DNA of 64,000 nucleotides, from assembly GCF_900099835.1 (NCBI RefSeq), contig NZ_FNKP01000003.1:558001-622000 (forward strand), read 5' to 3'. The stretch's first letter is position 1. Every line of letters starts with the position of its first letter. Position numbers and translations under genes: made by a program. Under the pieces are notes generated by a model, which saw nothing but the letters and a program-made list of their open reading frames with translations, made no database searches and had not been told where the DNA came from. This stretch comes from Paraburkholderia fungorum (GTDB lineage: Bacteria; Pseudomonadota; Gammaproteobacteria; Burkholderiales; Burkholderiaceae). Positions 47,477 through 57,035 of the stretch are shown here, one piece after another.

Positions 47477-47970
47477 GCGAACTGCTCCTCACTCGAGATT
47501 GAACGCGGGATATCCAGCATTGGTGTTCGACGGCGCACCGCGTGCTGGTCGCGGCGCGATGTGACTGCATGAATCGATTTAAGCACTGCAAAAAATGCCG
47601 TTGATCGCGTATGCGTGGACCCGACCATTCGAAAACGCGGTTTTGCGTGGTCCAAACAGCATGATTTGCCGCGCCTGGCGTAGACCCTGATGCCTGCCCG
47701 GCGCCGCGCTGCCGGTTTGAACCCGGGCGCCGCTGCATGAACACCATCGTACGAGCGGGCGCACCGCAGATTGCACCGACAAAATGGCCGGATTCAGCAT
47801 GACGCACGCGATCTGCAACACTTGACGGCGCATTCGCGTCGCAGGCCCCAGGGACATGCACGCGCCGCGCTTCTTTGGGCGCGATGCACCACGATAAGAA
47901 ATTCGTACTATTCATCCGCGTGGCAACGTGCAACAGTCGCGGCACGGCCGACTATTCGACGGAGCGCCCC
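47477..47970. other. Divergent promoter region
   Basis: This 494-base region lies between the transporter operon (minus) and a GNAT gene (plus). Frames in it lack support. A small dyad, AAAAC-3-GTTTT at 47632-47644, is the only symmetric element noticed and could be an operator. GGAG near 47961 serves the GNAT start. Confidence 0.45.
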
Positions 47971-48870
47971 GTGTCCGACCCACGCACTCACGCACCTTTC
48001 ACCTGCCGACGCCTGAGCGCCGACGACATCCCCGCTGCGCAACGGCTGTCCGCCGCGATTGGCTGGCCGCATCGGCGGGAAGAATGGCGCTTCTCGGCGC
48101 GCACCGGCATCGGCTTCGTCGCCGAGGTGGCGGGTGCGCTGGTCGGCACCGTGATCGGCTGGAAGTTCGGCGCCGATCACGCGACGCTCGGGATGCTGCT
48201 CGTTTCACCGGAGCATCGCGGCGCGGGCATCGGCCGCGCGTTGCTCACGCGCGCGCTCGACGAACTCGGCGAACGCGACATCACGCTGTACTCGACCGAG
48301 TCCGGGCGGCCGTTGTGCGACGCGTTCGGCTTTGTAGCCTGCGGTGAACTCGATCAGATGCAGGGCGCGGCGTTTCGTCCGCCGCTCGTCGCGCTGCCTG
48401 CCAATGAGCGGCTACGTCCGCTCGGCGCAAGCGATGCGGCGCAGTTCGTCGCGCTTGCTTCGCGCGCGAGCGGTCTCGACCGGAGCGAGGTGCTGCCGCC
48501 ACTGCTCGATCTGGCCGACGGCATCGCGCTCGATCGCGACGGCGAACTGCTCGGCTTCTCGCTGTTTCGCCGCTTCGGACGCGGCTTCATGATCGGCCCG
48601 GTGATCGCGGGCGACACGCCCGACGCGGTGCATGCGAAGGCGCTGATCCGCCATTGGCTGGCGCTGAACGAAGGTGCGCTGGTTCGTATCGACGTACCGC
48701 ATGGACACGGCTTGCGGACATGGCTGAGCGGACTTGGAATCGTCCGCTCGGAGACGGTGGTGAAGATGCAGCGGCTCGGGTCGACACCGCGCGATACACG
48801 CAATACAGAAGCCGGTCGCGTTGACGGCGGGCTGCATCAGTATGCGGTGATCACGCAGTCGCTTGCCTGA
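47971..48870 (+). CDS. GNAT-family N-acetyltransferase, double-domain
   Basis: The 299-residue protein has an N-terminal GNAT fold with an acetyl-CoA loop VSPEHRGAGIGRALL (about 75-90) and a C-terminal half like a second, divergent GNAT domain (GFSLFRRFGRGFMIGPV near residue 200). The start is GTG with GGAG 6-7 bases upstream; family sequence begins soon after. It is a paralogue of the protein at 62055-62939, which has the same layout and also starts with GTG. The acetyl acceptor is unknown. Confidence 0.85.
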   Translation: MSDPRTHAPFTCRRLSADDIPAAQRLSAAIGWPHRREEWRFSARTGIGFVAEVAGALVGTVIGWKFGADHATLGMLLVSPEHRGAGIGRALLTRALDELGERDITLYSTESGRPLCDAFGFVACGELDQMQGAAFRPPLVALPANERLRPLGASDAAQFVALASRASGLDRSEVLPPLLDLADGIALDRDGELLGFSLFRRFGRGFMIGPVIAGDTPDAVHAKALIRHWLALNEGALVRIDVPHGHGLRTWLSGLGIVRSETVVKMQRLGSTPRDTRNTEAGRVDGGLHQYAVITQSLA

Positions 48871-49149
48871 AGCGCCGGGCTTTGGGCTTCCAAGCGCCCA
48901 GGACTTCACCAACCGTCGATCAGCCCGCCATGCCGCTGCGCTCCTCGACCCGCCAATCCCGCCGGGACGGCATCGACGCGCCCGTCTTCCTGACGCTATT
49001 AAGCACGCGCAGCAGAAAATGCTGTCTGTGAGGTGCAAAACGCTGCGCGCACACTCTTTCGGCTTTTTTTTGGCGGAACGGCACGCATCCGCCTGTCGCT
49101 ACCATCAGGGGGTGAGTCTCACTGACCGAAACGTGCCGGGAATACCAAC

Positions 49150-50550
49150 ATGTCAAATTCATCGCTTATCGACGCCGACCGCAAGCATCTGATTCATCCG
49201 GTCATTAACTACCGCGCGCACGAAGCACGCGGCGCCACCGTACTCGAATCCGGACAGGGCGCGTATCTGCGCGACATCGACGGCAACGAGCTGCTCGACG
49301 CGTTTTCCGGCCTGTGGTGCGTGAACGTGGGTTACGGCCAGCAGAGCATCGTCGACGCGGCCATGCGTCAGATGACCAAGCTGCCGTACGCGACCACCTA
49401 CTTCCACTTCTCGTCGGAACCTGCAATCGAACTCGCCGAAAAGCTGGTCGCGCTCGCTCCCGCGTCGCTGCAGCACGTGTATTTCACGCTCGGCGGCTCC
49501 GATGCAGTCGACTCCGCGATCCGCTTCATCACGCATTACTTCAACGCGACCGGCCGTCCGTCGAAGAAGCAGATGATCGCACTCGAACGCGGTTATCACG
49601 GCTCGTCGTCGGTCGGCGCGGGGCTCACCGCGCTGCCCGCGTTCCACCGCAACTTCGACCTGCCGCTGCCGACCCAGCATCATCTGCCGTCGCCGTATGC
49701 GTACCGTCAGCCGCAAGGCGGCGACGCGCAGGCGCTGATCGCATCGTCCGTCGCGGCGCTCGAAGCGAAAGTAGCAGCGCTGGGTGCAGAGAACGTCGCG
49801 GCGTTCTTCTGCGAACCGATTCAGGGATCGGGCGGCGTGATCGTGCCGCCGGCCGGCTGGCTGAAGGCCATGCGCGACGCGTGCCGGCGTCTGGACATCC
49901 TGTTCGTCGCCGACGAAGTCATCACCGGCTTCGGCCGCACCGGTCCGCTGTTCGCCTGCGAGGCGGAACAGGTCGAGCCGGATCTGATGACGGTCGCCAA
50001 GGGGCTGACCTCGGGCTACGCGCCGATGGGCGCCGTGCTGATGTCCGACGAAATCTACCAGGGCATTGCCGGCGATGCGCGCGATACCGCGATCGTCGGT
50101 CATGGCCAGACTTACTCGGCGCATCCGGTCAGCGCCGCGATCGGGCTCGAAGTCCTGCGTCTTTATCAGGAAGGCGGCCTGCTCGCGAACGGCAATGCGC
50201 AGGCACCGCGCTTTGCGGCCGGACTCGATGCACTGCTCGATCATCCGCTCGTGGGCGACTCGCGCCATCGCGGTCTGCTCGGCGCGCTGGAGCTGGTCGC
50301 CGACAAGGATTCGCGCGCGCGCTTCGAGCCGACGCTCAAGCTGCCGGACCGGATCGCCGCCGCCGCGTACCGCAACCGTCTCGTGTTCCGCGCATTCGGC
50401 GACAGCATTCTCGGTTTCGCGCCGGCATTGTGCTTCGGCGAGGCCGAATTCGAGCAGATGTTCAGCCGTCTGCGGCGCACGCTCGACGAAGTGCTGGACG
50501 AAGCGGAAGTGCGTGCGGCATTGCGCGGAGCGAGCCGCGCGGCCGCCTGA
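49150..50550 (+). CDS. Class III pyridoxal-phosphate aminotransferase, omega-amine type
   Basis: The 466-residue enzyme is an aspartate aminotransferase superfamily class III protein. It has the cofactor Asp255 in ADEVITGFGRTG, the Schiff-base Lys284 in TVAKGLTSGY, and GYHGSSSVGAG for phosphate binding. It resembles putrescine- or beta-alanine-pyruvate aminotransferases. The next gene is an Lrp/AsnC regulator, 88 bases away on the same strand. With the amine-oxidising operon nearby, it may transaminate an amine or omega-amino acid. The symbol is not given because substrates cannot be decided from sequence. Confidence 0.92.
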   Translation: MSNSSLIDADRKHLIHPVINYRAHEARGATVLESGQGAYLRDIDGNELLDAFSGLWCVNVGYGQQSIVDAAMRQMTKLPYATTYFHFSSEPAIELAEKLVALAPASLQHVYFTLGGSDAVDSAIRFITHYFNATGRPSKKQMIALERGYHGSSSVGAGLTALPAFHRNFDLPLPTQHHLPSPYAYRQPQGGDAQALIASSVAALEAKVAALGAENVAAFFCEPIQGSGGVIVPPAGWLKAMRDACRRLDILFVADEVITGFGRTGPLFACEAEQVEPDLMTVAKGLTSGYAPMGAVLMSDEIYQGIAGDARDTAIVGHGQTYSAHPVSAAIGLEVLRLYQEGGLLANGNAQAPRFAAGLDALLDHPLVGDSRHRGLLGALELVADKDSRARFEPTLKLPDRIAAAAYRNRLVFRAFGDSILGFAPALCFGEAEFEQMFSRLRRTLDEVLDEAEVRAALRGASRAAA

Positions 50551-50638
50551 GCGCGTGATAACATCGGCCTGCGCAGCGCCTCACTCAGGCGTCGTGCGAC
50601 GAAGCGAAAAGCAGACACTTCGACGGGCAGACCGATAC

Positions 50639-51142
50639 ATGACGACAAGCGGCGACACCAAGCTGGACAGGATCGATCTGCGGATACTTTCGCAACTTCA
50701 GAAGAAAGGCCGGATCACGAACGTCGAGCTTGCGGACGCCGTGGGGCTCTCGCCGAGCCCCTGTCTGATCCGCGTCAAGCGACTCGAAAAGGCCGGCTAC
50801 ATCGTCGGCTACGGCGCGCATATCCAGCTGCAAAAACTCGGTGACGTGCAGATCGTCTTCACCGAAGTCACGCTTGCCGACCATCGCCGCGAAGACTTCG
50901 CCAAGTTCGAGGCGGCGATCCGTCCGGTGGACGAGATCGTCGAATGCCATCTCGCGAGCGGCGGCTACGATTACCTGCTGAAGTTCGTCACACGCAGCGT
51001 CAATCACTATCAGAGCGTGATCGAAGGATTGCTGGAGCGCGATATCGGCATCGAAAAGTATTTCAGCTACGTCATCATCAAGACGCCGTTCGTGAAATCC
51101 GAATACCCGCTTGAAGCGCTGTTCTCGCAACAGCATCAATGA
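50639..51142 (+). CDS. Lrp/AsnC-family transcriptional regulator
   Basis: The 167-residue protein has the Lrp helix-turn-helix (LDRIDLRILSQLQKKGRITNVELADAVGLS) and a C-terminal RAM effector domain that binds amino acids. The segment from residue 40 continues with PCLIRVKRLEKAGYIVGY. It follows the aminotransferase gene and probably controls it. Regulators of this kind act as oligomers. A terminator hairpin follows at 51201. Confidence 0.92.
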   Translation: MTTSGDTKLDRIDLRILSQLQKKGRITNVELADAVGLSPSPCLIRVKRLEKAGYIVGYGAHIQLQKLGDVQIVFTEVTLADHRREDFAKFEAAIRPVDEIVECHLASGGYDYLLKFVTRSVNHYQSVIEGLLERDIGIEKYFSYVIIKTPFVKSEYPLEALFSQQHQ

Positions 51143-51200
51143 AGAGCGCGTGGTGCCGGGCGCGCATGGCGGCGGCACGAGAAAAACGCGAAACCATTCG

Positions 51201-51230
51201 AGGCCACCGGCGTCATGCCGGTGGCCTTTC
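51201..51230 (+). terminator. Hairpin terminator after the Lrp gene
   Basis: An 11-bp stem (AGGCCACCGGC with its complement, GTCAT loop) is followed by TTCC. It lies 58 bases after the stop and before the convergent AraC gene. Confidence 0.7.
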
Positions 51231-51300
51231 CATTTGTCCAATCGGAAAATCGGCGAATCAGCCAACCGGCGTTCGGTAATCGGCAGTCAGTTGCCGGAAC

Positions 51301-51723
51301 TCAGCCGTTGGCGCTCAGCCACTCACCCGGCGTTCTGCCGAGCACGCGTTTGAAGTGCCGGCACAAATGGCTTTGATCGAAGAAGCCGACCTCGGTCGCG
51401 ACGATCGACGGCGGCAGGCCGCGCCGTAACAGGCGCTGTGCATGCCGAACCCGCACCAGCCGCACATACTGCTGCGGCGACACGCCGATCTCGGCGCTGA
51501 AGCGCACCGCAAACCTCGAAATGCTCAATTGCGCGACGCCCGCGAGTTCCGACAGACTGATCGGATCGGCGAAACATGCGTCGATGAAGTCGAGCGCGCG
51601 CTGCACCGCGCGACTCACGCGATCCGTTTTCTGCGCGCTATGGCGGCTCGCGCCCGCAAGCTCCGGCGCGGCCACGGCAGACGAGGACGGGGATGAAGAC
51701 GAGATCGGGCTCAGGCTCAGCAT
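51301..51723 (-). CDS. Short AraC-family regulator, DNA-binding domain only
   Basis: The 140-residue protein holds the AraC DNA-binding domain (about residues 38-135), with SELAGVAQLSISRFAVRF and VATEVGFFDQSHLCRHFKR, but no ligand-binding domain; the first 35 residues are a Ser-rich tail. GGAG lies 7 bases before the ATG. It lies 12 bases after the flavoprotein gene as the last gene of the amine catabolic operon. By hand count, 57 of 96 aligned residues are identical to the AraC protein at 37083-37574, which has the equivalent position in another operon. Confidence 0.87.
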   Translation of the reverse strand: MLSLSPISSSSPSSSAVAAPELAGASRHSAQKTDRVSRAVQRALDFIDACFADPISLSELAGVAQLSISRFAVRFSAEIGVSPQQYVRLVRVRHAQRLLRRGLPPSIVATEVGFFDQSHLCRHFKRVLGRTPGEWLSANG

Positions 51724-51735
51724 CCGGCGCTCCGT

Positions 51736-52917
51736 TCACGCAACGCGTCGCGAGGTGGGCGGCACCGCTGGCGACGCCTCCCGCTCAACCGCGAAGCGGC
51801 GGATGTCGAACGGTTCGAGCGGCGTGCTGGTGGCGCCCGTGTCGATCAGCTCGGCCATCGTGTCGCCGACCCCGGGCCCGAGCTGGAAACCATGACCGCA
51901 GAAACCGAACGCATAGAACAGGCCGCTGGTCGTGCCGCTCGCGCCCATGATCGGCTTGTCGTCGGGCAGGTAACCTTCGACGCCGCTCCACACCCGGATG
52001 ATGTTCAGATTGCGCAGCATCGGCGCGACCCGCTGCGCCTGGCTGAACTGCAGCAGGGTGCTGTGCGGCAGCACCTTGGCGCGGCGTTCGTCGAGAAACG
52101 CGGGCGCACGCGCGCAACCGCCGATCACGATATTGCCGCGCGCGACCTGCCGGAAGTACACCACCTCTTCGATCTGCGGCGACGATACGCCGACCACCGG
52201 TTGGATCGCGTACGGAACCGGTTCGGTCACGGCCATCTGCGGACCGTTGACCGCAATCGGCACGCCCTCGCCGAACTGTTCCGACAGCAGATTGCCCCAC
52301 GCGCCCGCCGTAATCAGCAGCACCGGTGCATGGAACGTGCGGCCGTCGGCGCTCGTCGCGCGAAACTCGGCCCCTTCCTTTTCGACGGTCACGACGTCGC
52401 AGTTCTCGACGATCTGCGCACCGAGCCGCGCCGCCGCGCGCGCAAACGCAGGGGCCGCGAGACGCGGATTCGCGTGCCCGTCCATCTGCGAATACGAGCC
52501 CGCCAGCACGTCGGGGCCGAGAAAGGGAAAGCGTGCCCGCAGTGCGTCGCCGCGCAGCAGGTCCAGCTGGAGACCGTAGTGGGCAGCCTCCTTCGCGTAG
52601 GTTTCGAACTGGTCGGCCTGCTCGTCGCGATAACAGACGCGCACATGGCCGGACATCAGAAACTCGGCGTCGTGCTGGATCAGTTCCGGCAGACGGCCCC
52701 AGATGTCGCGCGACCGGTTCGCCAGCGGCAACTGCGGCAGGAAACGTCCCTGACGGCGCACGTTGCCGAAGTTGGTGCCGCTCGCCTGTTGACCGACGAG
52801 CTGGCGTTCGAGCAGGATCACCGAGCGGCCCCGCTGCCTCAGGAAGAAGGCGGCGGACGCACCCATGAAGCCGCCGCCCACGATCAGAACATCGGCCTGT
52901 ACGCGGTTCGCGCTCAT
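51736..52917 (-). CDS. FAD-dependent amino acid/opine dehydrogenase beta subunit (HcnC/OoxB-like)
   Basis: The 393-residue flavoprotein has a DadA-type FAD-binding N-terminus (VLIVGGGFMGASAAFFL, residues 10-26) and a C-terminal GYLPDDKPIMG and GLFYAFGFCGHGFQLGPGVG typical of glycine or D-amino acid oxidoreductases. With its two upstream partners it forms a heterotrimer of the type seen in hydrogen cyanide synthase, octopine/nopaline oxidase and D-hydroxyproline dehydrogenase. Its ATG overlaps the stop of the HcnB-like gene. The substrate is probably an imine-forming amino compound imported by the ABC transporter of this operon. Confidence 0.88.
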   Translation of the reverse strand: MSANRVQADVLIVGGGFMGASAAFFLRQRGRSVILLERQLVGQQASGTNFGNVRRQGRFLPQLPLANRSRDIWGRLPELIQHDAEFLMSGHVRVCYRDEQADQFETYAKEAAHYGLQLDLLRGDALRARFPFLGPDVLAGSYSQMDGHANPRLAAPAFARAAARLGAQIVENCDVVTVEKEGAEFRATSADGRTFHAPVLLITAGAWGNLLSEQFGEGVPIAVNGPQMAVTEPVPYAIQPVVGVSSPQIEEVVYFRQVARGNIVIGGCARAPAFLDERRAKVLPHSTLLQFSQAQRVAPMLRNLNIIRVWSGVEGYLPDDKPIMGASGTTSGLFYAFGFCGHGFQLGPGVGDTMAELIDTGATSTPLEPFDIRRFAVEREASPAVPPTSRRVA

Positions 52918-54290
52918 TCGACATCCTCCACAGTCGCAATGGACAGCGGTTTGACGGGCGCCTGCCCGCGCAATCTGCCGACCTGTTCGAGCGGCACGTT
53001 CGCTGCCGCCGCGATCACCTCGGCGCCTGCATGGCCGCAGTAACGTCCCTGACAGCGCCCCATGCCGACCCGGCTGAATGCTTTCGCGCGATTCGCTTCC
53101 TGCGCGCCTTCGTCGCGCACCACGCGGCGCAGTTCGCCCGCTGTGATGCCTTCGCAGCGGCACACGATCGTGTCGTCCGGCAGACGTGCGGCCTGCGCAG
53201 CTGGCCACGCAAACGCCTCGGCGAGACCGAGCCGGAAGCGGTCCATCTTGCGCTGTTCGCGGCCCAACGCGTCGAGCGTCGCGGCGGGCACCGTGTGTCC
53301 CAGATCGCTCAGCGCCGCGTAGGCTGCAAGCCGTCCGGCGACTTCGGCGCCGTCCGCGCCGAGCACGCGCGCGCCGTCGCCCGCGATATAGACGCCTTTT
53401 TCGCTGCTGCGGCCGAGTTCGTCGATCTGCGGCACCCATTGGCGCGTGGGCGGATCGAAGCGGAACGCGCAGCGCGCGAGATCCGCGAGCTGGGTTTCGG
53501 GTCGCAAGTGATAGCCGAGTCCGACCGCGTCGCAATCGATCTGCGCGAGCTTGCCGCGCGCGTCGCGAAAGCGTACGCCGAGCACGCCGTCCTGCGGATT
53601 GCCAAGAATCTCGAGCGGCTCGATGCCGTTTTCGACCCGCACGCCTGAGCGCTTCAACGCAGCGACGAGCGTGCGGCCCTTCAGCAATACATCGACCCGC
53701 GCTAGCAGTTTCGGCAGCGCGCGCAAGCGCGCGCCGGTCTTCGACGTATCGAGCACCGCGGCGACTTTCGCGCCGGCCTGCACATACTGGTTCGCGACCA
53801 GGTACAGCAGCGGTCCGGTGCCCATGAACACAACCTGGCGACCGATCGCACACGCCTGCGACTTCAGCGCGATCTGCGCGGCGCCGAGGCTGTAGGTGCC
53901 CGCGAACTGCCAGCCTTTGACCGGCATCAACCGGTCGGTCGCGCCGGGGCACAGGATCAGCGCGTCGTAGCCCAGCGCGCTCGCGTGTCCTTCATGCACG
54001 ATATGCAGCTTGCCTTGCGCGACGTTCCACGCGAGCGTCTGCGGACGGTAATCGATTCGCGGACGCAGCCGTTCGAAGCTCCGGTGAAGGTCTTCGGCCC
54101 GCGCGGCTTCGGTGCCGTACAGCTTCGCGTACGGCCGCGTGAAGCCCTCGGGCTGACGCCGATAGATCTGCCCGCCGTCGCGTCTGCCTTCGTCGACGAG
54201 AACCGGACGGATGCCGGCCGCCATCAACGTTTCCGCGCAGCGCACACCCGCAGGCCCTGCGCCGACGATTACGATGCGAGGTTCGCCCAT
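52914..54290 (-). CDS. FAD/NAD(P)-binding alpha subunit with 2Fe-2S segment (HcnB/OoxA-like)
   Basis: The 458-residue protein has two Rossmann motifs ([16 protein letters not shown] at residue 6 and VVFMGTGPLLYL near residue 155) and a C-terminal BFD-like [2Fe-2S] segment with Cys-x-Cys (CRCEGIT) and a second pair (CQGRYC). It passes electrons within the heterotrimer to an acceptor. GGAGG lies 5 bases before its ATG. Its start overlaps the end of the small 2Fe-2S gene by 22 bases. Sequence cannot distinguish opine, hydroxyproline and cyanide-forming types. Confidence 0.88.
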   Translation of the reverse strand: MGEPRIVIVGAGPAGVRCAETLMAAGIRPVLVDEGRRDGGQIYRRQPEGFTRPYAKLYGTEAARAEDLHRSFERLRPRIDYRPQTLAWNVAQGKLHIVHEGHASALGYDALILCPGATDRLMPVKGWQFAGTYSLGAAQIALKSQACAIGRQVVFMGTGPLLYLVANQYVQAGAKVAAVLDTSKTGARLRALPKLLARVDVLLKGRTLVAALKRSGVRVENGIEPLEILGNPQDGVLGVRFRDARGKLAQIDCDAVGLGYHLRPETQLADLARCAFRFDPPTRQWVPQIDELGRSSEKGVYIAGDGARVLGADGAEVAGRLAAYAALSDLGHTVPAATLDALGREQRKMDRFRLGLAEAFAWPAAQAARLPDDTIVCRCEGITAGELRRVVRDEGAQEANRAKAFSRVGMGRCQGRYCGHAGAEVIAAAANVPLEQVGRLRGQAPVKPLSIATVEDVE

Positions 54291-54580
54291 TGCGCCTCCG
54301 GTTGCGTCGTGACGACGCGCATGCCTGGTTCGACCACGGTGGTGCAGGCGCGCAGCCGCCCGCCGTCTGCCGTCCATACCCAGCAGTCCTGGCACGCGCC
54401 CATCAGACAGAAGCCGGCGCGCTTTTCATCGCCGAATTCGGATTGCCGAACCTGCCGCACCGAGCACAGCATCGCCGTGAGCAGCGTGTCGCCGGCCAGC
54501 GCGTCGACCGTCACACCGTCGATCGTCAGCTCGACTCTGGCGCGAGCCGTCTCGCCTACGCGGATGAATCTGCCGCTCAT
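54269..54580 (-). CDS. Small 2Fe-2S ferredoxin-like gamma subunit (HcnA/OoxX-like)
   Basis: The 103-residue protein has a beta-grasp ferredoxin fold, [23 protein letters not shown] at the N-terminus, and cluster Cys residues in [13 protein letters not shown] with another in LRACTT. It carries the iron-sulfur centre of the three-subunit dehydrogenase. It overlaps the ATPase gene upstream by four bases (ATGA) and the alpha-subunit gene downstream by 22 bases, indicating tight translational coupling. Confidence 0.9.
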   Translation of the reverse strand: MSGRFIRVGETARARVELTIDGVTVDALAGDTLLTAMLCSVRQVRQSEFGDEKRAGFCLMGACQDCWVWTADGGRLRACTTVVEPGMRVVTTQPEAQWANLAS

Positions 54581-55368
54581 GCCACGGCTCCCGCCACACC
54601 GTCAGGCGCCACGCCACCGGGCGTCGCGTGATCGTTGCTGTGATTGGTCAGCACGTGGCGCAGGAATTCGCGGGTGCGAGCCTCGCGCGGCGAACCCAGC
54701 ACCTGCTGCGCCGTGCCCTCCTCGATGATCAGCCCCGCATGCAGGAAGCACACGCGGTCCGCGACTTCGCGCGCGAAACCCATTTCGTGCGTGACCACCA
54801 GCATCGTCATGCCTTCGCGTGCCAGCGTGCGCATCACGCCGAGCACTTCGCCGACCAGTTCCGGGTCGAGCGCCGAGGTCGGCTCGTCGAACAGGATCGC
54901 CTTCGGCTTCATCGCCAGCGACCGCGCAATCGCCACCCGCTGCTGCTGCCCGCCCGACAACTGATGCGGATACGCATGCAGCTTGTGGCCGAGCCCCACC
55001 TTGACGAGCAGTTCGGAAGCCTCGCGCTGCGCATCGGCACGCGACAGCCGCTTGACGTGCACCGGCCCTTCCATCACGTTTTCGAGCGCGGTGCGGTGCG
55101 GAAACAGATTGAAGCGCTGAAACACCATGCCGACCTGGGTGCGCAACTGGTTGATGTTGCGTGCGCGCTGTTCGACGCGCTGGCCGAGCAGATGAATCTC
55201 GCCTTCGTCGTACGATTCGAGCGCGTTAATGCAGCGTAGCAGCGTCGACTTGCCCGAGCCCGACGCACCGATCAGGCACACCACCTCGCCCTGGCGGACG
55301 TTGAGCGAAATGCCCTTGAGCACCGGTACGGCGCCAAAACTCTTGTGCACATTCGTGATTTCGATCAT
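54577..55368 (-). CDS. Polar amino acid ABC transporter ATPase
   Basis: The 263-residue ATPase has Walker [10 protein letters not shown] (near residue 36), [18 protein letters not shown] and the switch His in VVTHEMGFA. This is the GlnQ/HisP type. The start ATG at 55368 has GAGG 6-10 bases upstream; an ATG 18 bases earlier is in frame but lacks a better site. The permease gene is 18 bases upstream. Partner binding protein and the oxidising enzymes lie in the same operon. Confidence 0.93.
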   Translation of the reverse strand: MIEITNVHKSFGAVPVLKGISLNVRQGEVVCLIGASGSGKSTLLRCINALESYDEGEIHLLGQRVEQRARNINQLRTQVGMVFQRFNLFPHRTALENVMEGPVHVKRLSRADAQREASELLVKVGLGHKLHAYPHQLSGGQQQRVAIARSLAMKPKAILFDEPTSALDPELVGEVLGVMRTLAREGMTMLVVTHEMGFAREVADRVCFLHAGLIIEEGTAQQVLGSPREARTREFLRHVLTNHSNDHATPGGVAPDGVAGAVA

Positions 55369-55386
55369 TGCATCCTCACTTCGCAC

Positions 55387-56043
55387 TTATCTGGCCTTGT
55401 GCCGACCGAAACGCCGTTCGAGCGAGCGTGTCATGCTCATCAGCGGCAGGCTCATCGCGAGATAGCCGATCGCGACAAGTGTATAAACCGTCAGATTCTG
55501 GAACGTCGATGCCGCGATCAATTGCCCTTCACGCGTCATTTCCGCGACCGTGATGGTCGATGCCAGCGACGAATCCTTGAGCATCATCACGAGCGTGTTG
55601 CTGTACGGCGGCAGCGCGACCTTGATGGCTTGCGGCAGGATCACCCGCACCATCGTTTTCACGCGGCCCATGCCGATCGACTGCGCGGCTTCGTACTGGC
55701 CCGGATCGACCGCCTCGATACCCGAACGGAAAATTTCCGCGACGTAAGTCGAGTAGCCGAAACCCAGTCCGATAATGCTCGCCTGCAACGCCGACACCTG
55801 AATATGGATTTCCGGCAACACGAAGTAGATGTAGAACAGCAGCACGATCATCGGCAGACCGCGCACGACGTTGATCATCGTGCTCACGCCGCGTACCACG
55901 AGCGGATAACGCGACATCTTCAACAACGCCCAGGTCAGCCCGAGCACGGTGCTCAGCAGCAGACAGCCCACCGTGATGACAAGGCTCATCATCGCGCCTT
56001 GAAGCAGAATCGGTACAAAGTCGACTACATCGTGCCAGTGCAT
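55387..56043 (-). CDS. Polar amino acid ABC transporter permease
   Basis: The 218-residue protein has the HisMQ family topology of about five spans. The GLPMIVLLFYIYFVLP segment near residue 60 and the VDPGQYEAAQSIGMGRVKTMVRVILPQA coupling loop are typical. Only one permease is present, so it likely works as a homodimer. It is between the binding protein and the ATPase genes. Confidence 0.92.
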   Translation of the reverse strand: MHWHDVVDFVPILLQGAMMSLVITVGCLLLSTVLGLTWALLKMSRYPLVVRGVSTMINVVRGLPMIVLLFYIYFVLPEIHIQVSALQASIIGLGFGYSTYVAEIFRSGIEAVDPGQYEAAQSIGMGRVKTMVRVILPQAIKVALPPYSNTLVMMLKDSSLASTITVAEMTREGQLIAASTFQNLTVYTLVAIGYLAMSLPLMSMTRSLERRFGRHKAR

Positions 56044-56155
56044 GTGGTGCCTTCCATTGCTCTTTGTATTCGTTCAGTCCGCCGCATTCAGGCGGCGGAC
56101 ATTGCCGGGCGGCGCCCGCTTTGCCGCGGGCGCGCCACGCCTCACGAGAACCGCA

Positions 56156-56959
56156 TCAGCTCGTGAGATGCCACTTCTTCAGGATCGCGTTGAGCGAGCC
56201 GTCGGCTTTCATCTTCGTCAGCGCGTCGTTGATCTTCGCCATCAGCGCACTGTTGCCCTTCTTCACGGCGATCGCGATGTCGAATTTTTCCATCGGCACA
56301 TACGCGTCTTCGACCCGCGTGCCGGCCATTGCGCCCGCCGATTCCTGAGCCTTCAGGATCGGATAGTCGTTGAAGCCCGCGACGATACGGCCGAGCGCAA
56401 CATCGCGCGTCATGTCGGCAGGGCTGTCATACATCTTCACTTCAGTGAAGATGCCGAGCTTCTTCAACTGGTCGCCGTAATCGGTGCCGGTCGGCGCGCC
56501 GACTGTCATGCCCTTCATGTCCTGCACCGTGTGATAGACGGCCTTGTTCGAATCCTTGACGATGATGCCTTCGCCGAACGCCGTGACGGGTTGCGAGAAA
56601 TCGACCACTTCGGCGCGCTTGGGCGTCGGCGTCATGCCCGCCACGATGATGTCGATCTTCCCGGAGATCACCGACTGGATCAGCGCCGAGAACGGCACCG
56701 CGTCGTACGACACGTTGAAGCCCTCGCGCTTGCCGATCTCTTTCACGACATCGGGCATCAGGCCTTCGATCTGCTGCGTCTTCACGTTCATGAACGTGGT
56801 CGGCGCGCTCGACGGCGGCGAGCCGGCGGTGAGCGTGGCGGTTTCGGCTGCGTGTGCGGCGCCGAACATCATCGTCATCGCAAGGCCCGCGCCGACAGCC
56901 AGGCGTTGCATGGTGTTGAAGCGGACGGCGGAAGCAGGTTCGAACTTGAAACGCAACAT
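56156..56959 (-). CDS. Amino acid ABC transporter substrate-binding protein
   Basis: The 267-residue protein has a signal peptide (about residues 1-36, ending AHAAE after an atypically long, basic start) and an SBP_bac_3 fold: EGLMPDVVKEIGKREGFNV, IDIIVAGMTPTPKRAEVVDFSQPV, and GRIVAGFNDYPILKAQE. AGAGG lies 7 bases before the ATG chosen; an internal ATG (MQRLAVGAG, residue 17) would shorten the signal peptide. It captures a polar amino compound. A 112-base gap separates it from the permease. Confidence 0.9.
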   Translation of the reverse strand: MLRFKFEPASAVRFNTMQRLAVGAGLAMTMMFGAAHAAETATLTAGSPPSSAPTTFMNVKTQQIEGLMPDVVKEIGKREGFNVSYDAVPFSALIQSVISGKIDIIVAGMTPTPKRAEVVDFSQPVTAFGEGIIVKDSNKAVYHTVQDMKGMTVGAPTGTDYGDQLKKLGIFTEVKMYDSPADMTRDVALGRIVAGFNDYPILKAQESAGAMAGTRVEDAYVPMEKFDIAIAVKKGNSALMAKINDALTKMKADGSLNAILKKWHLTS

Positions 56960-57035
56960 GGGTTGACCTCTGGGATTAGTGATTTTCAATCTGCGCGCTG
57001 CCCTGCCGGATGCCGGCCGGGCTCGCCGAATTCAT

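Noticed and set aside
45254..47572. Plus-strand open frame of about 770 codons opposite the peptide ABC transporter genes
   Set aside because: It is the antisense shadow of GC-rich genes, with Arg/His/Ala-rich translation and no family features, while the minus-strand genes have clear motifs.
51736..54580. hcnABC hydrogen cyanide synthase
   Set aside because: Subunit sizes and motifs fit, but the same family includes opine and D-hydroxyproline dehydrogenases, and the linked ABC importer and aldehyde dehydrogenase favour a catabolic role. Cyanide production cannot be claimed.
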